The notes under the pieces: generated by a model
What the model saw: only the letters and a program-made list of their open reading frames with translations
Told to the model about the DNA's origin: nothing
Database searches by the model: none
Assembly: GCA_936432065.2 (NCBI GenBank)
Contig: OW386293.2
Coordinates: 66,109,965 to 66,173,964, forward strand
Length of the DNA stretch: 64,000 nucleotides
From: Rutpela maculata
Lineage: Eukaryota; Arthropoda; Insecta; Coleoptera; Cerambycidae
Reading direction: 5' to 3'
Position numbers and translations under genes: made by a program
Shown here: piece by piece, positions 32,311 through 43,389 of the stretch
How positions within the stretch are numbered: the first letter of the stretch is position 1
Layout: every line of letters begins with the position of its first letter

Positions 32311-33314
32311 CAAAAGTGAATGATAAAATTTCAAGTATAGGGAGGTTTAGATTATTTTCCACAAAGTATATTTTAGAAAGATCTAAAATATCTTGATTTT
32401 TAAATAATACCAAAAATAGATGTTTAATTACAGATTCAATATCAAGAGATAGAGGGATGATGAAATATCTCCTATGTCTTGACTGTTTTGTTCGATATAA
32501 TATTGATTTTATCGTTGTAAAATTCAGGTTAACATATGTCCTTAATAAGTTTGTGATGGAGGTCTCGTAAATTATTTTGATGAACGAAAGTCATAATATC
32601 TTTGTATTCTCGATGTAAAAGTTGCTTGATTGACTAGTCTGTAATTAATATATTTTTCTTAAAAGATGTCAAGTTCGTGTACGATTTATGATGGAACATT
32701 CTGAAAATTGTTAATTTTTCTTCTTCTAAACAACGTACTGTATATTTGTTATTTTTTTTTTATTTTTTGTGAAGGATTTACTAATTTATATAATGTATTC
32801 TAGCTTTAGGTTACAGTTTAATTGTAAAAAGTTTTTGGTGCATTTTTTCTTATCTTGAATGTTATCTTGTTTATGTGTAAAACGCGTGTAATGAAACATT
32901 ATAGCGAATACAATATAAGACTAGAGTGTTAGGTATCCTCTGCAGTTCTTGGTAAAATGTTTAATTGATAAATGTACAAGACGTGCTTCTGTGGGAAGTA
33001 TAAATGTGCTTGTTAGAATTTCTTCGAATTTAATTTATACATTTTCCTTAAGTCACCTTTTGTTTAATCGATAAGAATTAAGAGTTAGGGTATTTTATTT
33101 CCTATTTCCATTATTGTTACAATTCAATTAGAAGAAAGATTTTTTCGTAGAAGTTATAAATATGACTAAACACGCTTTGTTAAACCAGTTATTAAACTCA
33201 CTTAGAATGAAACATTTCTAATTATTATTATATTCCTTCTCCAAAAGCCAACATTGGCTCCATTAAATAAATAAATCCTTTTTAAAAAGTCACTCATGTG
33301 AACCGTGATCTAAC

Positions 33315-33316
<2 letters not shown>

Positions 33317-33361
<45 letters not shown>
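33317..33361. repeat. (TA)n microsatellite
   Basis: About 22 TA units directly after the LTR end of the copy C complex. It is continuous with the 3' tail of the repeat at 33362-33545. Confidence 0.95.
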
Positions 33362-33371
<10 letters not shown>

Positions 33372-33545
33372 ACTTCCGGGTGTTTTCCCACGTAGTTGAT
33401 AGGCTCCTGCTGGAGCCATTGTTGTCTAAACGACGTTTCGGCAGAATCCCATCTGCCATCTTCAGGTTCTCGCTGAAAGCTGTCTACTGCTGCTCCTCGT
33501 TGCTCGAACTGGACTTCCATTTCTCTTGAAAATGGCTCCAAAAAT
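33362..33545 (-). repeat. short TA-tailed interspersed repeat, copy 2, with hammerhead-like hairpin
   Basis: On the minus strand the repeat runs from 33545 to 33362 and ends in (TA)n. It matches 13870-14010. At 33465-33431 it contains CTGAAGA, a 6-bp stem GGCAGA/TCTGCC with a 6-base loop, then GAAACG. I do not know its autonomous partner. Confidence 0.75.
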
Positions 33546-33981
33546 AAATATAAATAATGCGATGCAATATCCTATCTAAAGAAAATATATTTGAAAGAAT
33601 CGCCTCCCTAAGTAGGGCAAGGCCGGCCACCTCTTCGAGAGAGCGCGTCTATTACAACACCATATAATGGTGCAATAGAAAATAATATAAAATAAGTACT
33701 TTACTTTTAAAATTTTGGGACACTAGTGGTTAGCTTTAAGGTTCCTTTTAGTAATTATATCATTCACAAGAACGGAGTTCAACGATATATGAGTTTTGCT
33801 TTCCTGTCTCCTTTACGGCAACGCACAGTGGTTCCCAGACTCAATTTGAGAGAGCAGAATTTTAAATAGGTAAATTTAACATGAAAAAACCTCCTTTTAG
33901 GGTGTGTAAGACAAATAAAATGAAACAAAAACTGAGATTTACAAAACTTTTATCAAAGATAAAATTAAAATATAAAATATG
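33546..33981. other. no identifiable feature
   Basis: Mixed-composition sequence with no long frame, motif or repeat that I recognise. Confidence 0.5.
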
Positions 33982-34348
33982 TTAGTCCCTTAAGGTAAAG
34001 TTTTGACCCCAAAAATTTTGTGAGTAGACCGCAAGACACCTACTCCCCCATTTTCAAGGGCTTGGAACACAATGGTCAAAACATTTTCCGACCTATCCCT
34101 TACCCACTCCCCCCCCAAACCGGAAAAAACAACCTTTTTTCCGATTTTCCTGTGCTAGGCTTGCGAGAGCTTGTCGGATTGGGTTTTTGGGTCAATTCTA
34201 ATATAATATGTAAAGATTGGCCACAGGTGACCTAACCCACCCCAGGGGGTTGAAACCAGCCAAACCCCCAATAACGAAATGCCACTAAAACAACGAAAAG
34301 CAGCTTTTACCGTGCCGTTCCTTTTTCTGATTTACCTCAAGGGACTAA
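33982..34348. mobile_element. MITE with TA target duplication
   Basis: TTAGTCCCTTAAGGTAAA (33982-33999) pairs with TTTACCTCAAGGGACTAA (34331-34348), 17 of 18 positions. TA on each side fits a Tc1/mariner-type MITE. The 367-base interior is non-coding. Confidence 0.7.
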
Positions 34349-36076
34349 TAATGAAAATTTCATTAAGTTCTTGTTACTGAAAGTCTTCTTTATAGTTTTT
34401 TAAATTCTTACTTTCTTCTACAAACGTCAAACATCTTATATTTTCCAAGCAGAACTGGCTTGCTTGGCTTTTCCAAACGCTATACAGGTCAATGCGCGGG
34501 ATACCTTCACACAAAACTAAAACATGTTTTTATAAGAATTTGCGCCAAGTAGTATATAATATTGATACGGCGACAAGCCAAGATATCAGTGGTCTTGATC
34601 GTTTGTCAAGTTGAACAGATAAAGCTTGATCAAGTTTTTTCTGGTCTAACAAAATTCAATCAAATGTTTTTATAATTTAATTATTTAATTATATAATTAA
34701 TATTAACATTAATTTAATAAATAACCTGCGACAATTAATTTATTAATTTGATTTTCTTAAGGGTACTTACATATAGTAGAGGTATCCATAGTAAGAACTC
34801 ATAAAGTTTACGTAACAAACACGGTCTGATGGCAATTAAAAATAGACAACGACTGACTGCTTACAGCCAGCCTATTGTGTGCTCGAACTAAGAAGGGTGT
34901 TTACGTGCTCTGGGGATGGTCGCCTAGGCCAAGTAAGGTTGAACGTTATTGACATTTGTTACATGGTTAATAGGATTGCTTTTGAAGTAGCTTTAGGATT
35001 TTTGCATTTTGCTCTCTCAGATTGGTTCTGGGAACCTTTATACGGCGCACCGGCCTCATATAGGTTCAATATAAGCATTGAGTGATGAGCCCTATATAAG
35101 GAATGTGACATGACCTGTCTTTCGAATGACCTTTTTGAAAATAATCCTTTGACCCCGTTTATGCACAATTCGGTTTTCTCTATAATTTTGCCATCTTTAA
35201 AGACCTGCATTTGGTTTTGCTACTATCGCTTCCTGCAGATTCTTCAACGCTCTCGTCCAAGCGACAAGTCGCTGGATAAATCCAAATTTGTTTAATTTGA
35301 AATACCGGCCTTGACCATTTTTACTAATTTTTGCCTAAAAATTGCATATAGACGCTACGCGTCTTTGCCACATTCTTCGGTCTCGCCTTTTCAGTACGGC
35401 ACCTCATCAAACTTTTATTGTCATTCTGTTAAATGATATCCATAATGACTGTGTCTCCGATTTTCCTGTTTCGTGAAGCGATAAAAAGTTAAAAATGTTT
35501 AAAAATAGGTATGTAAAATTTTGCCGTACTTTTGATTTTTCTTCATTCGGTGTTTTACATCTCTGCAAACGTGTTTAAGTCTTTCTGTTCCAGTCTTCGG
35601 CGCTGATGCCTTTAATTATGGTTAGTTATGCTAATTGTCTTTTTAATAACATTTTCCTAAGTCTAACTTAGGAACTCCTCGACTTAGGTGGACTCTGGAG
35701 GGAAGCTGACACCCTGATATGGCATGTAGAAACAATATATAGAGTATTCTATTATGTAGAATTACCATAAATGATAATAATAATGTTGTTTTGCATTTTA
35801 TTATTAAAAATAACACTTACTAGGTAATTGTTATAAGCATTTTTTTTTAAGAAAAATTTGTTTGTTCAACATTCAAATTTTTCAGAAACAAATAAGAGGT
35901 TTTTTTTTTTGTCTTTACTTACATATTTAAATTTACAAAATGTGCATGAAGAGGTTTGCAATAGAGGTGTAGCTATGCACGGGCAATTCGGACAGTTACC
36001 CAGGGCCCCAATCGAACCGTCTTCAAGTTATCTTAAAAACGTATTTTTTGTATTTGGTCCCTAAAATAGCTATTGT
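34349..36076. other. no identifiable feature
   Basis: About 1.7 kb without a convincing frame or repeat. Short open frames here (for example 34879-35085) lack any domain. Confidence 0.5.
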
Positions 36077-36147
36077 ACGGACTCTTTTGAGTCCGTAAAA
36101 TGAGTCTTTTCTGGACTCAATCCCAAAAAGTTGCCATGGCAACTTTT
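36077..36147. repeat. two adjacent perfect hairpins
   Basis: 36077-36096 has 8-base arms ACGGACTC/GAGTCCGT around TTTT. 36126-36147 is a 22-base palindrome centred on GCCATGGC. They lie about 130 bases downstream of the end of the Crypton frame. Confidence 0.85.
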
Positions 36148-36274
36148 GAGGATCATTTAGGTAAATAATGCAAAATGGTTCATACAACAATTAAACAACA
36201 TTATTTAATTTAATAGGTACAAAAATATGACTTAATTATTAGGTTAATAAGTTAAATTAATAATAATTAAATTA

Positions 36275-38940
36275 TTATGGCCCGATATGAAAATTAAATG
36301 AACAATTTTGAGCACCTTCAAAACTATTACCTCCAATACCCGGACCTGAGGGTATCGTGTTAATTTCTTTTGATATTGTGGTAGTAGTTTCGCTAGTAAC
36401 CGATATTATGCTACTCGATGGTTCGATTTTCTGCTCCCCCATTAACATTCTGCACACTTTTTTCTTCTCAATTGATTCTTCTATACCAGGCGCCACAGGC
36501 TAGTGGCTCCCCCCTATATATCCTTTATTTTTTAACTTATCCATTTGAAATTAGGGATGCATAAACTATCTGTAAGAGTGGATTATTGGACATAAAAAAC
36601 GGTATGAGACCTTTTCCGGTATACCCGGAAATGACCACAACTTTCGATTTTTAAATAGAACACCCTGTATATTTTTACATATTTGGATTCAAAACAACAT
36701 TCTGAGTATACCGTGAGATTTTCGCGAATTTTTGAGTCGATTTTCAGTTTTTTAAGCTTTTTAAGACATTCGTCTAGAATGCTTTGGAATACCAAAATTT
36801 GTTCCACGGCAGGTAAAGTTCAAGGGAAAAATATAATTTTTCGTTTAATTTCATTAATAACTATTAACAAAACCTCCAAAATTGAACAAATCACTTTTTT
36901 TTCGAATGGGAAGGTGGTAGCTCATAGCGTTTAATAAATTGTAGATTTTTCCTGAATTCATTGATATCCATTTCAAATCTATGTTATTTGTTTTTCTATT
37001 TTATTAAATTTATTTAAAAATAAAAAAATTATTTCAAAATAATTTTTATTGATCTTGCACTAGTACTTATACTTATTATTATGAGAAGCAAAGAAAGAAC
37101 CAAAAGGCTATTATTCACATTTCATTATTAGACATATGATTTTTTGCAAAGGCAACTACGTTAAAGTTCAAGAAAAATGTATTGAAAGTGATTTTTTATT
37201 TCTAAATAAATTCAATGAAATAGAAAAACAAATACAACAATGAATCCAGAAAAAAAATATATAATTTATTGAACAGTATGAGCCACCATTTGAAAAAAAA
37301 AGTTTTCGATAAAAAAGCGTTTTGTTAAATTTTGGAGGCTTCGTAAATAGTTATAAATGAAATTAAACGAAAAGTTGTATTTTTCCCTTGGACTTTACCT
37401 GCCGTAGAACAAATTTTGGTATTCCAAAGCACTCTAGACGAATGTCTTAAAATGCTTAAAAAAAACGAACATCGACTCAAAAATTCGCGAAAATCTCATG
37501 GTCTACTCAGAATGTTGTCTTGAATACAAATATATAAAAATATATAGTGTGTTCCATTTAAAAATCGAAAGTTGCGGTCATTTCCGGATAAACCGGAAAT
37601 GGTTTCTTACCGTTTTTTATGTCCAAGAATCCATTTTTACAGATAGTTTATGCACCCCAAATTTCAAGTGGATGAGTTAAAAAATAAAAGAAATATAGGA
37701 AGGAGCCACTAGCCTGTGGCACCCGGTATATGACTGCCACTGAAAACGACCTGGAATTAGTTATTTAGAAGAAAAAGACAATAATATTGTGAAGAAACTT
37801 GCTTCCATCCTCCTAGCCGTTTCAACGAGATTAAATCGACGTCAGCATCTACCGCAAGAGACGCAGAACTTCGCCGGAAGCAATGTATACTATTGTATAC
37901 TCTGTCGGGTTCGATAGTTTAAAAAATTGGGCACCGATAGAGGACATTTTCTCAAAAGAATGGATTCCTGCACGTTGTACCGTATATTTTCCCTTACGAT
38001 AGGAAATAAAAAATAATCGTGTTAAACATTCGCTGGTCGTAGTCAAACATATTTCTGGTACACTTCCATGGGATTAACAGCTTCACCTTCAGCTACCACG
38101 GGAAACACTCTCTTAATGTTGGTCTTCGTAACGGGATTTGTTATAAGAAGACATCGGGTCTTTTTGGACAATATCTTGTATTTTTAATGAATGTAGCTCT
38201 TCGCGCCTGCATGCACCGCACACGCTAATGAGAAGAGCAACCTGCGAAATTAAATATGAAAGTGATGCATGTCATTAAAGTATGATTTTAAACTTACTTT
38301 GATTAATAAATACTACTCATCGCCTTCATTTATCAAAAATATATTAATTTCTTATTAGTTTTGATAACGGAAAAAGAACTATTTTCCGAAACGTCAACTG
38401 CCTTTGTTTTATTTTTTTCTATTTATCATTTAACAATTTTGTTTCAGTTTATATATTTTTAGGTGTGAGACATTTTGTAATAGAAGTATAAAAACCAGCC
38501 TCTATCTGATCCTTTTGGCGCAGATGTTTATTTCATCAAAATTTTTAAATATTTTTACAGTGGCAAAATACCCAACAAACTAAGAAATGATGAATATGCC
38601 ACAAATAATAAATTATAAACAATATATTAATTTCTTGGCGCGTCAAAACTTTTGAGTTTGTATGCTCGTAGCCTACTGAATTTCACTTCAAAAAAGCTAT
38701 GACTGACGAATTTGTTTATTTCTATATTTTCATTGACAGACAAAACAGGTTTTATCATCGAATATTTTGACCAGAGAGTAGATGGTTTTACTTCTTGCGA
38801 CTGTAATAGGAAAATATGAAAATAGTCACTATAATAATTTACATATGTTATTAATATTGAATGTAAAAAATAGCGGCACTTACCTTTCCATGTGAATAGT
38901 CCGACATTGCATCTTCGTCTACAATTACAATGTTGTTCAT
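36275..38940 (-). pseudogene. Crypton-type tyrosine recombinase, multi-exon, interrupted
   Basis: Exon 1 is 38940-38884 (ATG, 19 codons) and ends at GTAAGT. An 83-base GT-AG intron follows, and exon 2 starts at 38800 in the same phase (VKPSTLWSKYSMIK). A later exon starts at 38241 after TTTCGCAG: VALLISVCGACRREELHSLK contains the first catalytic Arg. RKGKYTVQ, FKLSNP, the HCFRRSSAS motif (His and Arg, near 37855) and LGGWK follow. The expected catalytic Tyr position appears as SGSHIEESIEKKK, with His, at the foldback insertion site. The C-terminal tail ends at 36275. Frameshifts lie near 38120, 38055 and 37880. This is the pattern of Crypton recombinases in animals, which move elements as circular DNA. 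Confidence 0.78.
36486..37726. mobile_element. foldback DNA transposon with long TIRs
   Basis: The two arms, about 36486-37020 and 37195-37726, are inverted copies over roughly 530 bases with small indels, leaving a spacer of about 170 bases. The ends read CCAGGCGCCACAGG and CCGGGTGCCACAGG. A 4-base TATA duplication (36482-36485 and 37727-37730) flanks them. It has no coding capacity and it splits the Crypton recombinase frame. Confidence 0.87.
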
Positions 38941-38956
38941 TTCTTTCCATCGAATG

Positions 38957-38959
<3 letters not shown>

Positions 38960-39018
<59 letters not shown>

Positions 39019-40075
39019 AGGTCTTGCAATAATTGTGTGGACACACACCACTCTATAACCACACTTATGTGGCCTTCACTAATTGTGTGGCCATACACAT
39101 GGCCACACAATTTAAAACCTATTTTTTACAGCATCTACGTGGTCTCCCTACCCTATATCTGTCGTTTTCTGGAAATGGCCACACAAGTATAGTAAAAATT
39201 TGATGTGTATAATCTCAGAAATTTCACCAAATTGTGTGGCCTTGTACAGTGCTGCCCCCAGCGGAAATATATATTATACTGCTATTATTTCCATTTTTTT
39301 GTGTGTATTCAAGATGTGTGTTAAATATGTCTTTTATGTGGCCCTAACAGTTTTATTGAATTTGTAGGTGAGTATTTAGTAGGTCGTACTATTATTAATA
39401 GAACAGTATTATAAATTAAATAAGATCATGCTTTATTTGTATAAATGGACCTTTTTTAAATCAAATATTATTGATATTATTTATATATTCTTTTATTTAC
39501 TACATTTCATCTAGGTAAGTTCTTTCATTTTTTATAATAATTCGACAAAAAAAAAGGAATATATCAAATTAAATTTGAATACACAGTATGTTCATATAAT
39601 TTGTGTAACGGAGAGGGAAAATTGTCATATTACGTTTTAGAAATAAACTTTATTAGAGGGAGACCTACTAGAGGAATAGAAGTTTGCTTATAGCAAAAAT
39701 AAGATTCACATAATAAAAAGTACATAAATTTAAAGTACATAATTCCAAAAATATAAGAAGTGTTACATAAACTCAACTTCCTTTGTAGATAAGTCAAATG
39801 CCAAATTTTGTAAAGATGATCGAAATTTTTATTTAAATATATTTTAAAACAATAAAAGGTCTTGGACAAAAAAATGAAAGGATTCGGGAAAATACGATGC
39901 TGGAAAGTCACTATTGAGAACGTATATCGTAATCGTAGAGAATCGAGCTCTCTAAACCCACATCCCGAAAGCATCAGTACGCCGTATGTCTACGTCCATA
40001 ACGGTTCATGTCTCAGAGGCGTGAAAAAAGATGGAGAAAATTAGGATGTTAGGTAATCTGATCTTAGTACTTTTC
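38960..40075. repeat. GGCCACACAA-site repeat, copy 1 (left end missing)
   Basis: It starts with a (GT)n run and continues with repeated AATTGTGTGG/CCACACAATT sites in both orientations to about 39240. An AT-rich part to 40075 matches 41850-42545. The left 200 bases present in copies 2 and 3 are absent; instead the Crypton 5' region abuts the (GT)n. Confidence 0.82.
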
Positions 40076-40104
40076 ATGATATTTCTATTATACTAAATTT
40101 TGCT

Positions 40105-40520
40105 CAACTGACATGTTACCGATTTTTCCATCTGTATTCCTCACCGAATCTCGTACTCGCAGTTGCCAGTATTGTCGACAAGGGCTCCAAAGTATATCAT
40201 CTTATTTATTACCACAGAGTAATACGTAAAATGTCTGTGGTTATCATTTGCTTGGTCTAGAATCATAATTTTCGTTTTGTTGTAATTTACCTACACTTAA
40301 ACCATGATCAGAGCTTATGTTTGAAATTAGTCAGCAGGTGTTTGAGCTAATCCTTGCTTGCTGCAACTAAATTGTGTCATCTACAGTTCTCAAGCTAGAA
40401 ATCTTGGTTCCGCCTAGAGCCACACCACTCTGTTACCCCAACATCCGTCGCATCACATGTTCACTATAGAGGATTTGTGACAGAAGACAGCCCTGGGTGA
40501 CGCCTTCGCAAACTTTACAT
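40105..40520 (-). pseudogene. LINE reverse transcriptase fragment
   Basis: On the minus strand EGVTQGCLLSQ (near 40500) and LRTVDDTI (near 40390) match the GVRQGC and YADD blocks of LINE reverse transcriptases. ISSDHGLS and FYVLLCGNK follow in the expected order. It has several stops. The preserved order of motifs resembles the remnant at 12840-13860. Confidence 0.6.
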
Positions 40521-41263
40521 TTGTTTTTTTCACACATATCATGAACTAAATATACATATAATTCTCTGTACGAGGTATTAAATTGAAGAACATAAAAATT
40601 TCTAAACGAAACATTTTAGCCATTAAATAATGTGTTTCATTTTTAGTGAGCTGTATGCCGGAGAGATCAAATTTGAAATATAGGACCCTGCTTGTTGGCG
40701 ATGTAACTAAAAGAATATTTGATTGAGAAAATTAGTATTTCGCGGATAGTTGACGGCATTGCCAAGAAAGAAGCCGGCTTTACTTTTAATAAACAAAATT
40801 CAAGGTAAACGCCCTAAAAAAGTAATTAATGGAGAAAATGTTGCACAGGACAATACATGGCATGTAGTTAATACAATTGCCTAGGCACAAACTTGCTATA
40901 GTTTTAATGAAAATTATACAGGGTCATTGATGATTACCGAAAATGTAAAATTAATTGATAAATAAAAGTTTGGCAAACAAGGAAGGAAGTTTTGTAAAAA
41001 TACTTTTAAAGAATTATATTTTAATTAGACAAATTAGAAAATTTACCCGTTCATCGATTGATTTTTCTCTACCCTCTTGACCTATAGAATCGAAAAAAGC
41101 CCTTACGATACGTCATACCAATTTTTTTTCTATTGAGTTTTATTGTTATTACCCACCATCTTAAGTAAAATATGTTGAAAAATTAATAATAATAATTATA
41201 ATTAATATGAAGAAACATGTATCTGAAATAAATCATCAGAACTTTTTTTGCAATAAATTACAT
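40521..41263. other. no identifiable feature
   Basis: AT-rich spacer between a LINE fragment and the second copy of the GGCCACACAA repeat. Confidence 0.5.
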
Positions 41264-41454
41264 GGTGTGTATTATTGTCTACACAATATACACAAAATTG
41301 TGGGGCTTGGCCACACAATTATATTTTTGCAAAAAGTAACATTAATTTTGAGTGTAAGAAAATTTTGAAATCAGAGTTAGAAAGCCCTTGAAAGACAATA
41401 ACTTGAAAGACCCCATTTTTTGGCGAAATGTTCAGTGTCCACACAATTATTGCC

Positions 41455-41500
<46 letters not shown>

Positions 41501-42545
41501 AGGTCTTGCAATAATTGTGTGGACACACACCACTCTATAACCATACTTGTGTGGCCTTTGCTAATTGTGTGGCCATACACATGGCCACACAATTTAAAAC
41601 CTATTTCTACAGCATCTATGTGGCCTCCCCACCCTATATCTGTCGATTTCTGGAAATGGCCACACAAGAATAGTAAAAATTTGGTGTGTATAATCTCAGA
41701 AATTTCACCAAATTGTGTGGCCTTGTACAGTGCTGCCCCCAGCGGAAATATATATTATACTGCTATTATTTCCATTTCTTCGTGTGTATTCAAGATGTGT
41801 GTTACATATGTCTTTTATGTGGCCCTACCAGTTTTATTGAATTGGTGGGTGAGTATTTAGTAGGTCGTACTACTATTAATAGAACATTATTATAAATGAA
41901 ATAAGATCATGTTTTATTTGTATAAACGGACTTTTTTTAATCAAATATTATTGATATTATTTATTTATTCTTTTATTAACTGCATTTCATCTAGGTAAGC
42001 TTTTTCTTTTTTTATAATAATTTGAAGAAAAAAAAAGGAATATATCAACATAAATGTGAATACACAGTATGTTCATGATTTGTGTAACGGAGAGGGAAAA
42101 TTGTCATATTACGTTTTAGAAATTAACTTTATTAGCTAGAGGATTAGAAATTTGCTTATGGAAAAAATAATATTCACATAATAAAAAGCAAAATTTAAAA
42201 TACATGATTCCAAAAAGATAAGAAATGTTAGATAAACTCAACTTTGTAGATAAGTCAATACCAAGTTTTGGAAAGATGATCAAAATTTTAAAAAGTCGAA
42301 ATTTTTATTTAAATATATTTTAAAACAATAAAAGGTCTTGGCAAAAAAAATGAAAGGATTCTGGAGAATACGATGCTGGACTGTCGCTTTTGAGAACGTA
42401 TATCTTAGAGAGTCGAGCTCTCTAAACCCACATCCCGAAAGCATCAGTACGCCATATGTCTACATCCATGACGGTGAGAAGTGTGTCAGAAGCGTGAAAA
42501 AAGATGGAGAAAATTAGGGCGTTAAGGTAACTAGATCTTAGTATG
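41264..42545. repeat. GGCCACACAA-site repeat, copy 2 (most complete)
   Basis: It begins TGGTGTGTATTATTGTC, has (GT)n at 41460-41497 and at least eight CCACACAA or TTGTGTGG sites between 41280 and 41730. The AT-rich tail parallels copy 1 at an offset of about 2.5 kb. Confidence 0.85.
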
Positions 42546-43076
42546 TTAGATTTTTTGACAAAAATTTGATGGGCTTCTTATATACATATTTTCTTTTTCT
42601 ATTAGCTTATCCTGGACACCACTTATAAAACGGTGCATCACAATCCCGTTTTTTTCTACGACTGTCATTGAAAATAGACTTTTCATCCTCTGAGAACAAA
42701 AGTTGCCCACTCAGCCCAAAGAATTTCTCTTTAGAAACAATGTGCTTGAGGTTTAATAATAAAACAATAATAAAAATCAGTAGTGCTCTTTTGTCAATTT
42801 TGCTGCAGTCGTAAAAAATGGTGTGTATATTTCGAACGGAAAGTACGCATGCCAACTTTTCATGATTGCAATATGCAGCAATATTCATGCCTAAGCTGCA
42901 ATAGACCACTTTCCGCTCTTAATATGCAAATAGTCATTATTTGAATAACTTAGAGTAATGAAATTTAGAATACAGTTCTTATAAAGCTTCTAAACTAGTC
43001 ATATTATAAAGAAATTGTGATAATCAAATACTTGTTTCTATACATTTCTTTCGCTTGGGATTCAGCCGTTATACAG
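42546..43076. other. no confident feature
   Basis: A 100-codon minus-strand frame (42909-42607) ends in SRRKKRDCDAPFYKWCPG. I do not recognise it, and no repeat copy in the window supports it. Confidence 0.45.
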
Positions 43077-43389
43077 GGTGGGGAACAGTGCTTCGGACTT
43101 CGATATTTTGAGTTCTACGATAGCTAGAAATAAAAAAAAAATGCAAGTAAACTAGATAAAAAAGTCTAAAACCAGAATATACAGGGCGAGCCAAGACAAA
43201 ATTACAGGATCAAGTGCCTTTTTTTAAATGGAATGTACGTATATCAGTACATTTTTTGAAGCCTCGTTCTATTCTCTATTCATTCCTATATTATTATTGG
43301 CTATCTGCCAACCACTTGAATGTAATGAATTTTTTTGTTGAAATAATGCCATCTGCAGATGCATATTGAAAAAATCACCAGTCACAATT

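Larger units (their letters stand above)
29677..33314 (-). mobile_element. errantivirus fragment, copy C: inverted duplicate of B
   Basis: 29770-33153 is a nearly identical reverse complement of 25679-29043, as coordinate sums stay near 58827. It is bounded by an inverted LTR tail on the left (TGTTAGATC at 29677) and a plus-oriented LTR part on the right (33154-33314, ending GATCTAAC). Gag, protease and reverse transcriptase are absent. Confidence 0.88.

Noticed and set aside
34020..34235. 71-codon plus-strand frame
   Set aside because: It lies inside the MITE and has no motif.
42607..42909. 100-codon minus-strand frame
   Set aside because: No recognisable family; the FSEDEKSI stretch weakly recalls a mariner first-Asp block, but no second motif supports it.
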